The notes under the pieces were generated by a model that had not been told where the DNA came from, ran no database searches, and saw only the letters and a list, made by a program, of their open reading frames with translations. A stretch of DNA of 64,000 bases from CAKSFT01 sp045603125 (GTDB lineage Bacteria; Bacillota; Clostridia; UBA1381): assembly GCA_045603125.1 (NCBI GenBank), contig JAZULN010000036.1, forward strand, positions 1-64,000. Reading direction: 5' to 3'. This document shows positions 25,415 through 35,423 of this stretch, one piece after another (position 1 is the stretch's first letter; every line of letters begins with the position of its first letter). Position numbers and translations under genes: made by a program.

Positions 25415-27826
25415 ATGGAAAACTATAATTTTAAAGGTATTGAAAAAAAATGGCAGGATATTTGGGAAAAGGAAGGATGCTTTCATGCCGTAAACGGAAG
25501 CGATAAGCCAAAGTTTTTCGGGCTTGTTGAGTTCCCGTACCCATCGGGTGCAGGTCTTCACGTTGGACACCCAAGAAGTTACACTGCCCTAGATATTATT
25601 GCAAGAAAGAGAAGAATGGAAGGATATAACGTTTTATATCCAATCGGTTGGGACGCATTCGGTCTTCCTACCGAGAACTATGCAATTAAGAACAAAATTC
25701 ATCCAAAAATCGTAACAAAGAATAATGTTGCCAATTTCACACGCCAACTTAAAATGATTGGTTTTTCATTCGACTGGTCAAGAGAAATCAACACCACCGA
25801 CCCTAACTACTATAAGTGGACTCAATGGATATTCCTAAAGCTATTTGAAAAGGGTCTTGCATATAAGCAGGAAATGCCGATCAACTGGTGTACCGGATGT
25901 AAGGTAGGATTATCTAACGAAGAAGTAGTGTCCGGTGTATGTGAGAGATGCGGAAGCGAAGTTGTGCAAAGAAGAAAGAGTCAATGGATGCTGAAAATCA
26001 CCGAATATGCTGAAAGACTGATAAACGATTTGGATGATGTAAATTATATCGAAAAGGTTAAGACTCAGCAGAAAAACTGGATTGGCCGCTCTGAGGGTGC
26101 CGAGGTTAAATTTAAATTAACTACAGGCGACGAGATGGTAGTATACACAACCCGTGCCGACACCTTGTTTGGTGCTACTTATGTTGTATTGTCACCTGAA
26201 CATAAACTAGTTCAAAAGATGAAGCCTGCTATCAAAAACTGGGCAGAAGTTGAGGCATATATCGAGCAGGCAGGCAAAAAATCAGAATTTGAAAGAACAG
26301 AACTTGCAAAGGAAAAAACCAGTGCACCACTTGACGGTGTATATGCAATAAATCCTGTAAACGGAAAGGAAATCCCTGTCTGGATTTCAGATTATGTATT
26401 GGTTACCTACGGAACTGGTGCCATTATGGCGGTTCCGGCACACGATAGCCGTGACTGGGAGTTTGCAAAGAAATTCAATCTTCCGATTATCGAAGTTGTA
26501 GGCGGCGGAAAAGATGTTCAAGAAGAAGCATACACAGATGTTTCGGAAGGAAACATGGTAAACTCGGGATTCTTAGACGGTTTAACTGTAAAAGAAGCAA
26601 TTCCTACAATGATAAAGTGGCTTGAAGAAAAGGGATTAGGAAAGAAGAAGGTAAACTATAAGCTTCGTGACTGGGTATTCTCACGTCAAAGATACTGGGG
26701 CGAGCCAATTCCACTCGTTCACTGTGAAAAGTGCGGTTGGGTTGCAATTCCGGAAAGTGAGTTGCCGCTAGAACTACCTGAAATCGATACATTCGAGCCG
26801 GGTGAAAATGGTGAATCACCCCTTGCAAAGGCATATGACTGGATTAAGACCACATGTCCATGCTGTGGCGGTGAGGCAGAAAGAGAAACCGATACTATGC
26901 CACAATGGGCAGGCTCCAGCTGGTATTTCTTAAGATACATCGACCCTCATAATAACGACGCATTGGCATCAAAAGAGGCGCTTGACTACTGGACACCTGT
27001 TGACTGGTATAACGGCGGTATGGAACATACCACTCTACACTTATTGTATTCACGTTTCTGGCACAAGTTCCTTTATGATATCGGAGTTGTCCCAACTAAA
27101 GAACCATATATGAGAAGAACATCTCATGGTATGATTTTAGGTGAGAATAACGAGAAGATGTCAAAGTCAAGAGGTAACGTTGTAAATCCTGATGAGGTTG
27201 TAGACGAATTTGGTGCAGATGCTTTCAGAACCTATGAAATGTTTATTGGAGCATTTGACCAGTCAACTCCTTGGTCACAACAAGGGTTAAAGGGTTGCTA
27301 TAAGTTCATGGAAAGAGTATGGAACTTACAGGAATACTTAACAGATGGTGACGAATATTCAAGTGAGCTTGAAAAGGCTATGCACAAGGCCATAAAGAAG
27401 GTAAGCGAAGACTACGAGAGAATGAAGTTTAACACTGCTATTGCAACTTTGATGAGTCTTGTAAATGATTTTTATAAGATTGGCAGAGTTACAAAAGGCG
27501 AGTTTATGACACTTCTGAAGCTTTTATCACCTGTTGCCCCACACATCACCGAAGAACTTTGGGAAATGTATGGTGGAGAAGGACTATTGTCAATTTCTGA
27601 GTGGCCGACATTTGATGAAGAAAAGACTAAAGACGATGAAATTGAGATAGTTTTACAAATCAACGGAAAAGTAAGAGATAAGCTTGTAATTCCGGCAGGA
27701 CTTTCAAAGGAAGAAACCGAGGAAGCAGCTAAAAAGACAGAAAAATTCTTAGCATTTACAGAAGGTAAGGAAATTGTAAAAGTAATTACAGTTCCTGGAA
27801 AACTTGTAAATGTTGTTGTAAAATAA
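25415..27826 (+). CDS. leuS: Leucyl-tRNA synthetase
   Basis: 803 residues, class Ia synthetase of bacterial type. The HIGH box (GLHVGHPRS) is near residue 47, the CP1 editing domain roughly 225-415 with a threonine-rich pocket, zinc-type CxxC pairs near 155-175 and 435-490, and the KMSKS loop NEKMSKSRGN near residue 578. It charges tRNA-Leu. No T-box is present: only 19 bp separate it from rsfS, so it is expressed with the yhbY cluster. Codon and ribosome-site use look like a highly expressed gene. Confidence 0.97.
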   Translation: MENYNFKGIEKKWQDIWEKEGCFHAVNGSDKPKFFGLVEFPYPSGAGLHVGHPRSYTALDIIARKRRMEGYNVLYPIGWDAFGLPTENYAIKNKIHPKIVTKNNVANFTRQLKMIGFSFDWSREINTTDPNYYKWTQWIFLKLFEKGLAYKQEMPINWCTGCKVGLSNEEVVSGVCERCGSEVVQRRKSQWMLKITEYAERLINDLDDVNYIEKVKTQQKNWIGRSEGAEVKFKLTTGDEMVVYTTRADTLFGATYVVLSPEHKLVQKMKPAIKNWAEVEAYIEQAGKKSEFERTELAKEKTSAPLDGVYAINPVNGKEIPVWISDYVLVTYGTGAIMAVPAHDSRDWEFAKKFNLPIIEVVGGGKDVQEEAYTDVSEGNMVNSGFLDGLTVKEAIPTMIKWLEEKGLGKKKVNYKLRDWVFSRQRYWGEPIPLVHCEKCGWVAIPESELPLELPEIDTFEPGENGESPLAKAYDWIKTTCPCCGGEAERETDTMPQWAGSSWYFLRYIDPHNNDALASKEALDYWTPVDWYNGGMEHTTLHLLYSRFWHKFLYDIGVVPTKEPYMRRTSHGMILGENNEKMSKSRGNVVNPDEVVDEFGADAFRTYEMFIGAFDQSTPWSQQGLKGCYKFMERVWNLQEYLTDGDEYSSELEKAMHKAIKKVSEDYERMKFNTAIATLMSLVNDFYKIGRVTKGEFMTLLKLLSPVAPHITEELWEMYGGEGLLSISEWPTFDEEKTKDDEIEIVLQINGKVRDKLVIPAGLSKEETEEAAKKTEKFLAFTEGKEIVKVITVPGKLVNVVVK

Positions 27827-27838
27827 TTTGGTTTTGAA

Positions 27839-27882
27839 ATTACAGTATGTGGGAGGGGTCAACCTTTTCCCCATACTGTAAT
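27839..27882 (+). terminator. Long hairpin after leuS (terminator-like without a clear T-run)
   Basis: Arms from 27839 and to 27882 (ATTACAGTATG...CCATACTGTAAT) pair over about 14 bp with one bulge. The tail is AT-rich rather than a T-run. It ends the yhbY-leuS unit or acts as a processing signal, and it encloses the only GGAGG near truA. Confidence 0.55.
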
Positions 27883-27887
27883 ATAAT
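27882..27887 (+). promoter_or_regulatory. Possible -10 box directly before truA
   Basis: TATAAT ends 6 nt before the truA ATG, so transcription would start at or near the A of the start codon. The -35 region is poor (TCAACC at 17 bp). Confidence 0.4.
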
Positions 27888-27893
27888 TATTCT

Positions 27894-28634
27894 ATGAAAA
27901 ACTATAAACTTATAATCCAATATGACGGCACCGACTATCATGGCTGGCAGTCGCAGGAAAATGCTATAACGATACAAGACGTGTTAAGTAAGGCATTGTC
28001 CCGTCTTCTAAACTGCGAAAAGCCCGACGTTGTGGGATGTGGCAGAACTGATAGCGGAGTTCATGCAAAAAAATATGTGTGTAATTTTAAGGGAGAAACC
28101 TCGATTCCGATGGATAAATTCCCCTTAGCCCTAAACACATTCCTTCCCGACGATATCATATGTATCCATTCGGAGGAGGTATCAAACGATTTTAATTCAA
28201 GATATATGGCGAAAAAAAAGACCTATTCTTACTATATTAATAATTCAAAATTTCCTGATGCGTTTTTAAAAAGATATTCGTGGCACTATAAGTATGACCT
28301 TGATTTAGACAAGATGAAAAAGGCGGCCGAGGCCTTTTTAGGGACTCATGACTTTATTGGTTTTGCTGCAAGCGGGTTTACTGTAAAGACCACGGTGAGG
28401 ACTATCTACTCATTAGAGATTAACAAGAAGGATGATTTAATCTCGATTGACATAACAGGCGACGGATTTTTATATAATATGGTAAGAATTATAGCCGGAA
28501 CCCTTGTTTTTGTTGGGTCAGGTAAGATAAAAGCCGAGGACGTACCCGAAATTTTAGAGTCAAAAGACAGGAAAAAAGCCGGGATTACCGCGCCGGCACA
28601 AGGTCTCTTTTTATCGGAGGTGTATTATGATTGA
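27894..28634 (+). CDS. truA: tRNA pseudouridine synthase A (TruA)
   Basis: 246 residues. It makes pseudouridine at tRNA positions 38-40. The IQYDGTDYHGWQ start, catalytic aspartate in GCGRTDSGVHA (about residue 52) and the FLYNMVR segment are typical. The start is fixed by family alignment, yet no ribosome binding site precedes the ATG. The nearest GGAGG is about 40 bp upstream, locked in the leuS hairpin. It overlaps the next gene by 8 bp. Confidence 0.95.
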   Translation: MKNYKLIIQYDGTDYHGWQSQENAITIQDVLSKALSRLLNCEKPDVVGCGRTDSGVHAKKYVCNFKGETSIPMDKFPLALNTFLPDDIICIHSEEVSNDFNSRYMAKKKTYSYYINNSKFPDAFLKRYSWHYKYDLDLDKMKKAAEAFLGTHDFIGFAASGFTVKTTVRTIYSLEINKKDDLISIDITGDGFLYNMVRIIAGTLVFVGSGKIKAEDVPEILESKDRKKAGITAPAQGLFLSEVYYD

Positions 28635-29823
28635 TAAGAAAAAAATTATAATAATACTCACATCGGTTTTGGTGATTATTGCAATTTTTTTGGGCGGAAC
28701 ATATTTTGTTAAAAAAACCGGAGTTAAATTAAATATATCCTTGCCGAGAGGTTGTTCTTTTTTGAACGGTAAAAATAACGGCAAAGGTCAAAATTCTTCA
28801 ATCAACCCTGAAGAACAGAAAAAGCTCGATGAAGAAGAGTATGCTAACACCAATGTTTCAGAGAGTGGAAAACATATTGCCCTTGAGAATGCATCAGGCG
28901 GCAGATTCAAACGATTCTCAAAAGGCATACTGTCTGCCACCGACACAGCTCTTTCTTTCTATAACGAATCAGGCGATCAGGAATGGAGTGCTAAAATCCA
29001 GATTGCATCTCCTGTTTTAGAGGTGGCAGGGGATAACATACTCGTATATGAGCAAAATGCAAACAAGCTGACAGTTTATAATAAAAATGCACATAAATAC
29101 TCAAAGACCGTTGGTGGCACTATCAAGAATGCGGCAATATCCGAGTCGGGTGATGTCGTAGTTGTGTTTGAGAGAGAAGGCTATAAGGGAAGTGTCATTG
29201 TATATAATAAAGACGGTGAAGAAGTATATTTATGGAATTCAGGGAAATATCGTATTATTGATGCAGACATATCACCATCAAGACGGCTTGCTGTAGCACT
29301 TTTGAATACAAATAATGTACTTGAGTCAAAAATCCACTATTTCGACATATCAAAGTCTGGTGCGGAGTCGACTATGAGTATTTCAGATACGATTGTTTTC
29401 GACATAGATTTTGACGGCGATGCATTAAATGCATATTGTGACAACAAGTTGTTTGCAACCGACACGAAGGGTGAAATTAAATGGAATTATGACTTCAATG
29501 GCAGGAACATAACCAGATATACCATGACTGATAATGGTGAGAAGGTTATATCCTTTGATAACCATAATGTGTCGGAAATAACCGTAGTTTCAAGAACTGG
29601 TGATGAAAAGAATACAATCAAAACTGACGTTTTACCTGATTGTCTTGATTGTTTTGATGGGCGAATTTTATATAATTCGGGAAGAACGCTTTTAATTAGC
29701 AATCCTAATGGTGAGATTGTTGCCAGATATACTGCGTCAAGGGATATCAAGAAGGCATATTTTATAAATAGTAAAAAGGTGTTTATTGTATATACACAAG
29801 GTATTGAAATTTTAGGCATTTAA
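28627..29823 (+). CDS. DUF5711-like membrane-anchored beta-propeller protein of unknown function
   Basis: 398 residues. One N-terminal membrane helix (about 7-27), a polar linker to about residue 75, then repeated four-strand blade-like segments to the end, suggesting an extracellular WD40/PQQ-like propeller. It resembles the DUF5711 group common in Clostridia, which has no known role. It is translationally coupled to truA and followed 13 bp later by a CvpA-type gene. That pairing often recurs in Clostridia, so an envelope role is likely (inference). Confidence 0.7.
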   Translation: MIDKKKIIIILTSVLVIIAIFLGGTYFVKKTGVKLNISLPRGCSFLNGKNNGKGQNSSINPEEQKKLDEEEYANTNVSESGKHIALENASGGRFKRFSKGILSATDTALSFYNESGDQEWSAKIQIASPVLEVAGDNILVYEQNANKLTVYNKNAHKYSKTVGGTIKNAAISESGDVVVVFEREGYKGSVIVYNKDGEEVYLWNSGKYRIIDADISPSRRLAVALLNTNNVLESKIHYFDISKSGAESTMSISDTIVFDIDFDGDALNAYCDNKLFATDTKGEIKWNYDFNGRNITRYTMTDNGEKVISFDNHNVSEITVVSRTGDEKNTIKTDVLPDCLDCFDGRILYNSGRTLLISNPNGEIVARYTASRDIKKAYFINSKKVFIVYTQGIEILGI

Positions 29824-29836
29824 AGGGGGAAATAAT

Positions 29837-30463
29837 ATGTATTTCTTACTTGATATTTTAATTATTGCCATATATGTCTTAGTTATCTGGCACTTTAAAA
29901 ACAAGGGGTTTTTAAAGGCATCAGAGACGGTTGTGTCTATAATTCTTACCTTCAGCCTGATGCCTGCTTTTGCACCGGCCTTTGGTGAAGTTATTGACAA
30001 TTCGGCCTTTGGCAAAGAGATTCATAAAAAAATAGAGGAGGTAGTTTCCAATGGAGATACCACTGGTGAAACGATTGTTCTACCCGATATTTTGAAAGAA
30101 AATCTTGATAAGGCGGAGAATGTAAAGGATCAGGTGGTTAAAAACACCGCAAATCAGATTACCAGTGTTATAATAAAGGTTCTATCCTTCATACTTTTAT
30201 ATGTAATTATAAAAATTGCAATATTTATAATATTCAGAATCTTGATTTTAATATGCCATATAAGGGTTTTGGGATTTTTCAATAAACTTTTCGGTATGAT
30301 TTTCGGTTTTTTTGACGCCACAATTATAATATATCTGATCTGTGCTTTAGCATTTATATTTGTGCCAACAGATACTATGGTAAGTTTAAAAGACGGAATA
30401 TCGGGTACCGTTTTGGCAGACTATTTCTATAATAAAAATATACTTATAAATCTGTTTCTATAA
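29837..30463 (+). CDS. CvpA-family membrane protein
   Basis: 208 residues with about four membrane helices (roughly 5-22, 30-48, 110-150 as a pair, 160-180) and a central soluble loop, the layout of the colicin V production protein family. The exact role is not known; members are linked with envelope integrity and export. Good AAAGGGGG site. Co-transcribed with the DUF5711-like gene and followed 19 bp later by rho. Confidence 0.75.
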   Translation: MYFLLDILIIAIYVLVIWHFKNKGFLKASETVVSIILTFSLMPAFAPAFGEVIDNSAFGKEIHKKIEEVVSNGDTTGETIVLPDILKENLDKAENVKDQVVKNTANQITSVIIKVLSFILLYVIIKIAIFIIFRILILICHIRVLGFFNKLFGMIFGFFDATIIIYLICALAFIFVPTDTMVSLKDGISGTVLADYFYNKNILINLFL

Positions 30464-30482
30464 TCTATAACGGAGGTGCTTT

Positions 30483-31772
30483 ATGCAAGACGGAGTGACG
30501 CTTGAGCGAAAAACCAAAGAGGAATTAAAACAGATTGCTTTGGGATTGGAAGTTCCGAAAGTGTCTTTAATGAAAAAAGAGGAACTCATCTCGGCTATAA
30601 GATCGGCAAGAGAGAGTCATAGACCGGAAGAGGAGAAAAAGCCTTTAAAAAAACGCCCGGCCGATGTTTTGGAGGTCTCGGGTGTTTTGGATGTGATGAT
30701 GGACGGGTTTGGGTTTTTAAGAGGTGAGAACTACCTGCCAAGTGAAAGTGATATCTATGTTTCACCGACCCAGATAAGACGTTTTAATTTAAAAACCGGT
30801 GACGAAATAAAGGGAGACGCAAGACCATCTCAGGATGAAGATAAATATTCGCCCCTTTTATATGTAAAAGCAATAAACGGGGACCCGTTGGAGGTTGCCT
30901 TAAAAAGAAAAAACTTTGAAAAGTTAACCCCCATTTATCCAACTGAGCGATTGACTCTTGACACAGGCGATAAAACACGATTGGCGTCGAGGATAGTGGA
31001 TATCATAGCTCCTATCGGTAAAGGTCAGCGTGGTATGATTGTAGCACCACCAAAGGCGGGAAAGACTACGATAATAAAGCAGATTGCCCAGTCCATAACA
31101 GAATCACACCCGGATGTATTTTTGATAGTTTTGCTGATTGACGAGCGACCGGAGGAAGTAACCGATATAAGACGCTCAGTCAAGGGCGACGTTATTGCGT
31201 CTACCTTCGATCAGGCACCTGAGAATCACCAGAAGGTGGCAGAAATGGTTTTAGAGCGTGCCCAAAGGTTAGTAGAGCAGAAAAAAGACGTTGTGATTTT
31301 ATTGGACTCAATCACCCGACTTGCAAGAGCATATAACCTGACCGTCACCCCGACGGGAAGAACGTTATCCGGAGGTCTTGACCCCGATGCTTTAATTAAG
31401 CCAAAGAAATTCTTTGGTGCTGCCCGAAATATCGAAGAAGGCGGAAGCCTTACCATTTTAGCAACAGCTTTAGTGGAAACGGGAAGTCGTATGGATGACG
31501 TGATTTTTGAGGAATTCAAAGGCACGGGGAATATGGAACTAAAGCTTGACAGAACTCTTCAGGAGAGACGGATTTTCCCGGCAATCGACATACTAAAATC
31601 AGGTACAAGAAGAGAAGACGACCTGTTAGATGATTTAGAGTTAGATGCGGTTTGGAAATTAAGGCGGGACCTTTCACAGAAAAATCCGGCAGATGCAATG
31701 GAGAGTCTTTTGAAGGTAATGGAGCGGTCAAAGGATAATAAAGAGTTTGTGGAAAATTTAAATAAAAGATAA
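30483..31772 (+). CDS. rho: Transcription termination factor Rho
   Basis: 429 residues. A Rho N-terminal helix-extended domain (about 8-40), a cold-shock-like RNA-binding domain (about 60-125) and the RecA-type ATPase with P-loop APPKAGKTT near 180 and the DSITRLARAYN segment near 280. It is an ATP-driven hexameric RNA translocase that ends transcription. GGAGGTG site. Followed by a strong bidirectional terminator. A linker rich in lysine and proline sits between the first two domains. Confidence 0.97.
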   Translation: MQDGVTLERKTKEELKQIALGLEVPKVSLMKKEELISAIRSARESHRPEEEKKPLKKRPADVLEVSGVLDVMMDGFGFLRGENYLPSESDIYVSPTQIRRFNLKTGDEIKGDARPSQDEDKYSPLLYVKAINGDPLEVALKRKNFEKLTPIYPTERLTLDTGDKTRLASRIVDIIAPIGKGQRGMIVAPPKAGKTTIIKQIAQSITESHPDVFLIVLLIDERPEEVTDIRRSVKGDVIASTFDQAPENHQKVAEMVLERAQRLVEQKKDVVILLDSITRLARAYNLTVTPTGRTLSGGLDPDALIKPKKFFGAARNIEEGGSLTILATALVETGSRMDDVIFEEFKGTGNMELKLDRTLQERRIFPAIDILKSGTRREDDLLDDLELDAVWKLRRDLSQKNPADAMESLLKVMERSKDNKEFVENLNKR

Positions 31773-31809
31773 AAAAAGAGGCTGTAAATTTTTACAGTCT
31801 CTTTTTTAT
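31771..31809. terminator. Bidirectional terminator between rho and the nucleoside transporter operon
   Basis: The hairpin GAGGCTGTAAA/TTTACAGTCTC is flanked by seven A and six T. It serves rho (plus) and the permease gene ending at 31818 (minus). Confidence 0.92.
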
Positions 31810-31817
31810 ATCCACTT

Positions 31818-32786
31818 TTATCGTTCTTCTCTAAAATAATTAATTCCGCAGGATGCCGGTTGTGCATTTTCCTTTGACTGACGGATTGATGATATTACCA
31901 ATATCAAAGATGTCAGAAGGAAGGGTAGCATATCGTAAAAGGCGTTCGGGATTGAGAGTACACTCTTTGGCACGTAATATTTTAAGATGCTAAATGCTCC
32001 GAATATAAATGCACCAAATATCGCCTTTGATGGCTTCCATGTGGAGAATATAACCAAAGCAACGGCAATCCAACCCATACCATTTACGCTGTCGGGAAGC
32101 CACACACCACCGCAGGTAATCATTGAGCAGTATGAACCACCAATACCGCATATTCCACCGCCGATTAAAAGGTTTATATATTTTAATTTTGCTATTTTAA
32201 TACCGGCAGCATCGGCAGCGGCGGGGTTTTCGCCAATCGCACGAACCGATAGACCTACCTTTGTATAGTTATAGTATATTGCTAAGATTATAGCAATGGC
32301 AATCCCTAAATACACATAGGGGTTAAAGGAGAAAAGTAGCGGACCGACAATTGGGATATCACTTAAAAATGGGATATGAATGTCGGATAGTTGGGCCGAG
32401 ATGTTGGCCGGAAGCTTCAGGGAATCTGCCCCCATATTTTCTAAGGCGTATTTTCTTGCACAGTCACCTATGAAGTTAGATAAACCAATGCCGAAGATTG
32501 TAAGGGTAAGACCGGTAACATTCTGGTTTGCCATAAGAGTGACCGTTAAGAATGCATAGATTAAGGCAGAGAGTGCACCTGCTAAAAATGCCACCAAAAG
32601 TGCCACTGCTAAGTTATCGGAAAAATATCCGGCACAAAAACCACCGCAAGCCCCCAGTGCCATCATACCTTCAACGCCAAGATTTAAGTGACCTGTTTTT
32701 TCGTTCATTATCTCGCCCAAGATACCAAAAAGTATAGGGGTGCCGGCAAGGACTGCCGCTACTATAAATTTAATGTAAATATCCAT
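31818..32786 (-). CDS. ABC transporter permease, BMP-type nucleoside importer (NupQ-like)
   Basis: 322 residues, about nine helices, of the branched-chain/ribose-like permease family in the form found in purine nucleoside importers (NupQ, YufQ). The conserved LNLGVEGMMALGA segment is near residue 35 and the GENPAAADAAGI coupling loop near 185. Its start shares one base with the stop of the other permease, so the two are coupled. Last gene of xpt-bmp-ATPase-permease-permease. Confidence 0.9.
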   Translation of the reverse strand: MDIYIKFIVAAVLAGTPILFGILGEIMNEKTGHLNLGVEGMMALGACGGFCAGYFSDNLAVALLVAFLAGALSALIYAFLTVTLMANQNVTGLTLTIFGIGLSNFIGDCARKYALENMGADSLKLPANISAQLSDIHIPFLSDIPIVGPLLFSFNPYVYLGIAIAIILAIYYNYTKVGLSVRAIGENPAAADAAGIKIAKLKYINLLIGGGICGIGGSYCSMITCGGVWLPDSVNGMGWIAVALVIFSTWKPSKAIFGAFIFGAFSILKYYVPKSVLSIPNAFYDMLPFLLTSLILVISSIRQSKENAQPASCGINYFREER

Positions 32787-33862
32787 TATTTAACCCCTCC
32801 TTTAAATACAAATTTATATCTTACGAAGAACTCGCAACCAAGCACAAAGAACAGGATAATTCCTTGTAAAACATCGGTTGAGTATGTAGAAATGCCGTAG
32901 GTCGATTGCATAACTGATGAGCCTTTTTCAAGCATACTGAATAAGAAGGAAACAATAAGTATTCCAAATGCATTTAATTGAGCAAGCCAGGATACGATGA
33001 TCGCAGTAAATCCGACACCGCCGGCAACCGATTCAGCTAAAGTCATATCAGAGCCTGTCGCCTGGATTGCACCGGCAAGGCCACAGATACCGCCACTAAT
33101 AAACATGGTTAAAAGGGTTACCTTATTTACATTTATTCCGGCATAAATCGCGGTTGCTTTTGATTCGCCCACAACATTTATCTCATAGCCACGCTTTGTG
33201 TATTTTAAGTATACAAATACAAGTACAACTAATGCCAATGCTATAATCCAACCCATTTGAACACCCAAAACCTTGTCAAGCTGTGCATTTTCCGTGAACC
33301 TTGCAATTTTTGGGAAACCGCTAGATGCAGGGTCTTTCCATGGACCGTCACGAAGGAATATGATTACATTCAGGGCAATGTAGTTTAGCATCAGGGTAAA
33401 AAGTGTTTCGTTGGTATTAAATTTACACTTAAATATAGTAGGAATTAACCCCCATAAACCACCGCCGATAATTCCGGCAATTAGCATTATAATTATGAGC
33501 ACCCAATGGGGAAGGGTGTGATGGTAAAGGGCGAAATATGAGGCTGCTACGGCACCCATAATAATCTGACCCTCACCGCCAATGTTCCAGAACTGCATCT
33601 TAAAGGCCATGGTAAGACCAAGGGCCGTGATAAGAAGGGGGATCATGGTGCGGACTGTAAGCTGAAGTGAGATTTTATTCTTAAACACACCATTGACAAT
33701 CGTGGAATAAACCTTAATAGGGTTATGACCGATAGCAAGAATGAATATTCCGCCGGCAACGATTGCCAGAAGGATTGAGAATAATCTTAGCAGCCAGATT
33801 TTGTTGCGGGAAAGTTCGGTGCGTTTACTGATTCTTATAAGTGGTTCTTTTGCTTTTTTCAT
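32786..33862 (-). CDS. ABC transporter permease, BMP-type nucleoside importer (NupP-like)
   Basis: 358 residues, the second permease, longer at the N-terminus. The family FWNIGGEGQIIMGA segment (about residue 90) and the GESKATAIYAGIN coupling loop are visible. It forms a heterodimeric channel with the protein at 31818-32786. It overlaps the ATPase gene by 4 bp (ATGA) and starts after a GGAGG site. Confidence 0.9.
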   Translation of the reverse strand: MKKAKEPLIRISKRTELSRNKIWLLRLFSILLAIVAGGIFILAIGHNPIKVYSTIVNGVFKNKISLQLTVRTMIPLLITALGLTMAFKMQFWNIGGEGQIIMGAVAASYFALYHHTLPHWVLIIIMLIAGIIGGGLWGLIPTIFKCKFNTNETLFTLMLNYIALNVIIFLRDGPWKDPASSGFPKIARFTENAQLDKVLGVQMGWIIALALVVLVFVYLKYTKRGYEINVVGESKATAIYAGINVNKVTLLTMFISGGICGLAGAIQATGSDMTLAESVAGGVGFTAIIVSWLAQLNAFGILIVSFLFSMLEKGSSVMQSTYGISTYSTDVLQGIILFFVLGCEFFVRYKFVFKGGVK

Positions 33863-35364
33863 ACCCCTGCCTCCTTCGAAGTTTTACCGGTCATCATAAG
33901 ACCAAGCTGTTCTTTTGTAACCGATTTTGCATCTACAATACCGGTAATTTTTCCATGGCATAAAACCATAATTCTGTCGGATAGCTGAAGTAAAACGTCT
34001 AAGTCCTCGCCAATAAATATTACGGCAACTCCGTTTTGCTTTTGCTCATTTAACAGGTTATATATAGTGTATGACGAATTGATATCAAGGCCTCTGACTG
34101 GGTATGCTGTGATTAAAAGATTTGGCTTTGCAGAGATTTCTCGTCCTAAAAGCACCTTTTGGACATTACCGCCGGATAACATTCTGACAGGTGTGTCAAT
34201 GCTTGGAGTTTTAATTTCCAATTCGTCTACAAGTTTTGTTGCAAGAGAACGAACTCCTGATTTTTTCATGAAAAGTCCTTTTGAGTCGTTGTAGTTTTTT
34301 AAAAGCATATTGTCTGCAACGCTCATAGATGCTACAAGCCCCATGCCAAGTCGGTCTTCGGGGACAAAACTCATCTGTATCCCTAAATCTATAATTTCCT
34401 TCGGCTTTTTGCCAACGATATTTTCCTTTTTATAAAGAATCGCACCGGTTTTTGCCGGCATTAACCCTGCAATAGTTTCGCAAAGCTCCTTTTGACCGCT
34501 TCCGGCAATTCCGGCAACGCCTAAAATCTCACCGGTATTAACCTCAAAATCAATATCATCAAGCCCTACAGTGCCATCTGATTTCATAACGGTAAGGTTA
34601 CAAACTCTCAATAGCTCTGATGGGTTTTCGGGGTCGGGTCTTTCGATTTCCAATGTAACCTCGCGTCCTACCATAAGCTCGGTAAGTTCCCTTTCGGTGG
34701 TTTTTGAGGTTATAACGGTACCGATACTCTCGCCCTTTCGGAGGATTGTGACACGGTCGCTTATCTCCATAACTTCATTTAATTTATGGGTAATTATAAT
34801 AATCGCACAGCCGTTTTCCTTCATTTTCCATAGGATATCAAATAAGACGCTGATTTCCTGCGGAGTTAAAACAGCGGTTGGTTCGTCTAATATTAATATT
34901 TTTGCTCCCCGAAAGAGCACCTTTAAGATTTCCACATTCTGCTTTTCGCCAACCGACATATCATAAATCTTTTTGTCTAAATCAATGTTTAGCCCGAATG
35001 AGTCACAGATTTCCTGTGCCTTTTTTTTGTCCGATTTTGATGCACTTCTGCCGGAACCTAACACAACATTGTCGATTGCTGAGAATACGTCAATCAGCTT
35101 AAAGTGTTGGTGGATCATACCAATCTGGTATTTTTGGGAGTCGGTAGGGGAGTTGATAGATGCTTCCTTGCCGTCAACCCAGATCGAGCCGCGGTCGGGG
35201 TGGTAAATGCCCGATAGCATATTCATAAGTGTGGTTTTACCCGAACCATTCTCGCCCAAAAGTGCCAGAATTTCTCCATAATTTACCGACAAATCTATAT
35301 TATTATTGGCTATAACTGTACCAAATACCTTGCTTATTCCTTTACATTCGATTGCAGGAGTCAA
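33859..35364 (-). CDS. ABC transporter ATP-binding protein with two nucleotide domains (NupO-like)
   Basis: 501 residues made of two fused ATPase domains, as in ribose and BMP-type nucleoside importers. The first has Walker A GENGSGKTT (about 38-46), a MSVGEKQN signature and LILDEPTAVL. The second half has the degenerate loop GIAGSGQKE and signature LSGGNVQKV. The second domain's Walker-B region reads LLITAYPVRGLD, the usual non-canonical form. Start is TTG with a GAGGTG site. It powers uptake by the two downstream permeases. Confidence 0.92.
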   Translation of the reverse strand: MTPAIECKGISKVFGTVIANNNIDLSVNYGEILALLGENGSGKTTLMNMLSGIYHPDRGSIWVDGKEASINSPTDSQKYQIGMIHQHFKLIDVFSAIDNVVLGSGRSASKSDKKKAQEICDSFGLNIDLDKKIYDMSVGEKQNVEILKVLFRGAKILILDEPTAVLTPQEISVLFDILWKMKENGCAIIIITHKLNEVMEISDRVTILRKGESIGTVITSKTTERELTELMVGREVTLEIERPDPENPSELLRVCNLTVMKSDGTVGLDDIDFEVNTGEILGVAGIAGSGQKELCETIAGLMPAKTGAILYKKENIVGKKPKEIIDLGIQMSFVPEDRLGMGLVASMSVADNMLLKNYNDSKGLFMKKSGVRSLATKLVDELEIKTPSIDTPVRMLSGGNVQKVLLGREISAKPNLLITAYPVRGLDINSSYTIYNLLNEQKQNGVAVIFIGEDLDVLLQLSDRIMVLCHGKITGIVDAKSVTKEQLGLMMTGKTSKEAGV

Positions 35365-35423
35365 TATATTTCACCTCTTAGAAGATAAATTTAAAAACAC
35401 ATTTATGGTTGGTAAAAGTAAGC

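Noticed and set aside
34571..35206. Plus-strand frames opposite the nucleoside transporter ATPase
   Set aside because: Shadow frames; the ATPase motifs on the minus strand are complete.
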